Assembly: GCA_016716765.1 (NCBI GenBank)
Contig: JADJVA010000022.1
Location: forward strand, 1-9,145
Reading direction: 5' to 3'
DNA from: Bdellovibrionales bacterium
GTDB taxonomy: Bacteria > Bdellovibrionota > Bdellovibrionia > Bdellovibrionales > UBA1609
Length of the DNA stretch: 9,145 nucleotides
Shown here: in pieces, positions 6,691-9,145 of the stretch
Layout of the letters: the number at the start of each line of letters is the position of its first letter
How positions within the stretch are numbered: the stretch's first letter is position 1
The notes under the pieces: generated by a model
Seen by the model: only the letters and a program-made list of their open reading frames with translations
What the model was told of the DNA's origin: nothing
Databases searched by the model: none
Position numbers and translations under genes: made by a program

Positions 6691-7871
6691 CTCACCACCT
6701 ATCAGTTTTAGGTAAAATTTGAAGCGGATAGCTTTAGGTTGAGAGGAACGATGGGAACCGTCAGAAAACTGGCTGATGAGGTGGAACGAGGGCTTGGCGA
6801 AGCGCATCCGCGACTGCGCAAGACGGTGGTCAAGAAGCTTGCGTTGGCGGTGGGCGCGATGATCGAGGGCCAAACGCCGAACACGGTGGAACGGCCAACC
6901 TGCTGCCGTTGGAAACGGAGCGTCAGGACATCGCGAACAGTGGCTGAGGCGTTTGCTGAAGAACCCGCTGCTGCCCGGCTCGGCGCTGATGGAGCCATTT
7001 GCCACGGAGGAACTGGCCAAGGCCTGTCGACACGGTCAGACCGTGTTGCTGAGCCTGGACCAGACCGACCTGAGTGACCGGATGGCGGTATTGATGGTGA
7101 GCCTGCGGTCGGTGACCGGGCGCTGCCGCTGGCGTGGCTGGCCAAAGAAGGGGCGGCCAACATCGGGTTCGAAGGCCAGAGGACCGTGCTGGAGCAGGTA
7201 CTGGCCTGGTTACCGGAAGAGGCGGAAGTGGTGCTGTTGGCGGACCGGTTTTATCCCTCATCCGATCTGTTCGGCTGGCTCGAGGCCCAGGGGCTGGGGC
7301 TACCGGCTGCGACTGAAGGGCAACCTGCTGGCGGATCCAGGCCATGGCGCCGAGGTGACCACCGGGGAGTTGGCGCAAGGCGTGACCGAACGCCATCTGC
7401 CGGGAGTGAGGCTGTTCGCACGGGGCGTCATGACGAACCTGGGCATTCTTCACGAGGCCGGCCACCCCGAGCCGTGGATCATTGCCATGGACTGCACCCA
7501 ACCGGGCGGCGGTGCTGGACTACGCCGCGCGCTGGGCCATCGGGCCGATGTTCTCCGACTTTAAGGGCCGGGGCTTCGAGCTGGGAGGCTCGCAACTCGG
7601 GCACGACGACCGCCTGGAGCGGCTGATCCTTATCATGTCGCTGGCGATGTACTGGTGTGTCCGCATCGGTCAGGAGGATGCCTTGAACCGCCCGACGCCG
7701 CTCGAAAAAAAACACAACAGCAGAGCGATCCAGGCCATTGGAGCTTCAAAAGCTCCAGCGTAGCTTAGTATCCTGGTTCACCCGGGGACTGCGCCGCCTG
7801 AAGAGGTGCCTGCAAAATGACATCCCCCTGCCAGCGTTTCATGGGGGCGTGAGAAACTGATAGGTGGTAAG
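6691..7871 (+). mobile_element. IS4-family element
   Basis: The inverted ends match at 17 of 18 bases: CTCACCACCTATCAGTTT from 6691 inward, and CTTACCACCTATCAGTTT from 7871 inward. A perfect 10-bp target duplication flanks the 1181-bp element. Duplications of 9-12 bp are typical of IS4 members. It is strongly GC-rich against an AT-rich target, so it came from a different compositional background. The single transposase is on the plus strand. Confidence 0.93.
6751..7860 (+). pseudogene. IS4-family transposase, frameshifted, catalytic Glu replaced
   Basis: The start ATG at 6751 follows GAGAGGA (6741-6747). The protein opens MGTVRKLADEVERGL, then ANLLPLETERQD, WLRRLLKNPLLPGSALM, LLSLDQTDLSDRMAVL (first Asp 7058-7060), ANIGFEGQRTVLEQVL, VVLLADRFYPSSDLFGW (second Asp 7243-7245), YRLRLKGNLLAD and AAVLDYAARWAIGPMFSDFK. 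It ends LPAFHGGVRN at TGA 7858-7860. About seven shifts (near 6890, 6931, 7097, 7300, 7497, 7710, 7755) separate these. In the family the motif after ARWAI is normally E-x-MF-DFK-RGF; here the codon at 7542-7544 is GGG (Gly), one transition from GAG. Both the frame damage and this residue predict an inactive enzyme. Confidence 0.88.
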
Positions 7872-7881
7872 CTAGATAATC
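7872..7881 (+). repeat. Target-site duplication of the IS4 element, right copy
   Basis: CTAGATAATC, identical to 6681-6690. Confidence 0.92.
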
Positions 7882-7991
7882 TTCGGGCAGCTACCTGTAT
7901 GTCAATTTTATGGTATTATGATGAGTTATCTGAAAGTTGGCTACCTGATGATTTTGAAACTCATCTTAGCAGTAATACTATAGCTCTCCTA
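7882..7991 (+). pseudogene. Unrecognised host gene, piece 3 of 4
   Basis: After collapsing the IS4 duplication the frame reads ELDNLRAATCMSILWYYDEL, then SESWLPDDFETHLSS and NTIALL, with no stop. It meets the IS630 element at a TA (7990-7991). An uninterrupted frame over both neighbouring junctions is good evidence that this was coding. Tryptophan, tyrosine and acidic residues are frequent. I do not recognise the family. Confidence 0.58.
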
Positions 7992-8020
7992 TGCAGGTTG
8001 TGGAATTTTTAGCCACCATT

Positions 8021-9016
8021 CTATTTTTCTAAAATTAAAAATCTTTTATTAAGAAACTTAACAAAACAGTATTTAACTTCATTAAATGTTTTATTTTCAT
8101 AAAAATGTTTTCGTAGAAAATTTTTTTCCTCTTAACCAAACATCTTCAACTGGATTCTGATCAGGGTATTTGGTTCAAACAAAATGAAGGTTACTTTCCA
8201 ATTTTTTTCTTCTACCTCTCCGTTTATTTTATTCAAATAATCCTGAACTTCTTTGCAACAGTGGTAGGAGGCTCCATCCCAAATAATAATGAGTTTCTTA
8301 TCCTTGTTTAGCGCTTGTAAGTGCTGGATAAATAAAACCGTATTTTCTCCATTTCCTCGATCATAGGAGGTGAGAACAAAATCTTTATTATAAAGATTCA
8401 GCGCCCCATAATACGTCTGTCTGTCGTTAGGATTCTCTATTGGAATCTCAATTCTTTGGTTTCGTCTACCCCAGACATACCCTGTGGTATCATCTGACAA
8501 TAAATGACACTCATCTTCAGCAAAAACAACCACTTCTCCAGCGATGAGATCTCGGCTTGCTGTTCTTCAAGTTTCTTCTTAATCTCTTCCCGTTTAAGCA
8601 TCACTTTATCTTCATCCCGCTCTTCGTTTATCGTTTGGGTTTGATGCCAACTCAGTCCAGCCTCTTTCAGCTTATCGTAATAGGATTGCTTCGATTGATA
8701 AATCACTCCATAATGAAGCTCAATCCAATCTCTTAATTCTTCCACACTGTAATAAGGTTTATCTTTCAAATGAAAGAAAATTTCAAAAACGCTGGGATTC
8801 CGTTAAAAGTCCAGTACCCCTTTGTAATTAACTCGTAACCCCTCTGCGCCTTCATTTTCACAGATCACTTTCCATTTGCTCACAAAAGAATCAGACACAT
8901 CTAACAAAGCACAAATCTCTTTTGTTTTGAAATTATGAATGAGCATTTTTTACTGCCAGTGCTCTTTTTATTTCAAGCCCCTCTAGTGAACTAATAATAT
9001 CATCTAAATTTAACAT
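8021..9016 (-). pseudogene. IS630-family transposase, frameshifted
   Basis: The start ATG at 9016 (MLNLDDIISSLEGLEIKRAL) follows AGGAGAA (9030-9024). The N-terminal helix-turn-helix reads EICALLDVSDSFVSKW over shifts, then KGVLDFLTESQR, YYSVEELRDWIELHYGV and YDKLKEAGLSWHQTQ. The DDE core is VVFAEDECHLL (Asp 8513-8515), LIIIWDGASYH (Asp 8276-8278) and, after a shift near 8165, PDQNPVEDVWLRGK (Glu 8145-8147). The C-terminus FLNKRFLILEK ends at TAG 8023-8021. Frame changes lie near 8945, 8805, 8545, 8165 and 8120. The length, about 330 codons, is normal for the family. All catalytic residues remain, so only indels disable it. Confidence 0.9.
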
Positions 9017-9049
9017 GACTCAATTCTCCTATAAAAATAATTATTAATA

Positions 9050-9078
9050 ACTATAAATTTTTCAGAAGGGTGTGTTGA
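9050..9078 (-). promoter_or_regulatory. Candidate promoter of the IS630 transposase
   Basis: On the minus strand TCAACA (9078-9073, 4 of 6) and TATAGT (9055-9050, 5 of 6) are 17 bases apart. They lie about 35 bases upstream of the start codon and partly overlap the terminal repeat. Confidence 0.4.
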
Positions 9079-9094
9079 AAAATTCCACAACCTG

Positions 9095-9145
9095 TAAATG
9101 ATTTCTATACTGCAATTAATTATTTGAAGTGTAATGCTGAGATGA
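9095..9145 (+). pseudogene. Unrecognised host gene, piece 4 of 4, runs off the window
   Basis: After the IS630 element the host frame continues as NDFYTAINYLKCNAEM with no stop to the window edge. Together with piece 3 it gives about 50 codons open across two excised elements. The 3' end of the gene lies to the right. Confidence 0.55.

Larger units (their letters stand above)
7992..9094 (-). mobile_element. IS630-family element, full length
   Basis: A perfect 17-bp inverted repeat, CAGGTTGTGGAATTTTT, lies at 7994-8010 and, reversed, at 9078-9094. TA stands at 7990-7991 on the left and at 9095-9096 on the right, matching the TA target duplication known for IS630. Two extra bases (TG, 7992-7993) lie at the left boundary. 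The element is 1.1 kb with one minus-strand transposase. Removing it with one TA rejoins host pieces 3 and 4 in frame as IALLNDFYTA. A second, truncated copy lies at 494-629. Confidence 0.92.

Noticed and set aside
6708..7501. Overlapping minus-strand ORFs of 150-190 codons
   Set aside because: They are antisense to the GC-rich IS4 transposase, where stop codons are rare in every frame; the Ala/Pro/Arg-rich translations look like shadows.
8021..9016. Programmed frameshifting in the IS630 and IS5 transposases
   Set aside because: Some IS elements use one programmed shift, but here each gene needs four or more changes in both directions, at sites unlike a single slippery sequence.
494..9094. 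Composite transposon bounded by the two IS630 copies
   Set aside because: The left copy lacks its outer half and lies inside the IS66 element, while the right copy lies outside it in the host gene. The DNA between is other IS elements and host fragments, with no cargo.
1..9145. CRISPR array, tRNA or rRNA gene, toxin-antitoxin pair or defence island
   Set aside because: I saw no regularly spaced repeats, tRNA-like cloverleaf or recognisable defence protein; the repeats present are IS ends, target duplications and two IS630 copies.

Overview
This window is a nest of insertion sequences (IS) buried in, and breaking up, an older AT-rich bacterial locus. I found no intact protein-coding gene. It holds seven mobile elements from six transposase families: IS66; IS630 twice (one full-length copy, one stump); an ISKra4/ISLre2-like element; an unassigned DDE element with the 'SIDGTG...VVED...' signature; IS5; and IS4. 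Every transposase is split over several reading frames. The organism cannot be named. A low-GC host background with a heavy, mixed IS load fits large sulfur-oxidising gammaproteobacteria, IS-rich cyanobacteria or a symbiont in genome decay; this is inference only.

Layout. Positions 1-254 hold the decayed 3' end of an unrecognised gene. A ribosome-binding site at 261-267 precedes a second unrecognised host gene starting near 274 (CTG, probably a mutated ATG). That host gene runs off the right edge but is cut into four pieces: about 274-462, 6503-6690, 7882-7991 and 9095-9145. The three interruptions are an IS66-family element (463-6502), an IS4-family element (6691-7871) and an IS630-family element (7992-9094). 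Removing each element with one copy of its target-site duplication rejoins the host reading frame at all three places.

Inside the IS66 element are two further insertion clusters. Near its left end is an IS630 stump (494-629) abutting a complete-ended ISKra4/ISLre2-like element (630-2128). In the middle of its tnpC gene is a DDE element (2374-5140), which itself contains an IS5-family element (3629-4775). The deepest chain is therefore host gene > IS66 > DDE element > IS5. The IS5 and DDE-element insertions can also be undone on paper, each restoring a conserved transposase motif across the junction.

The coding damage is mostly single-base gains or losses, often in homopolymers, even in elements whose inverted repeats and target duplications are perfect. 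This is either fast pseudogenisation by slippage in a relaxed genome, or indel error in a long-read assembly. The distinction matters for any claim that these elements are dead. I see no defence system, RNA gene, CRISPR array or cargo gene. The real interest is the readable insertion history and the recoverable broken host gene.
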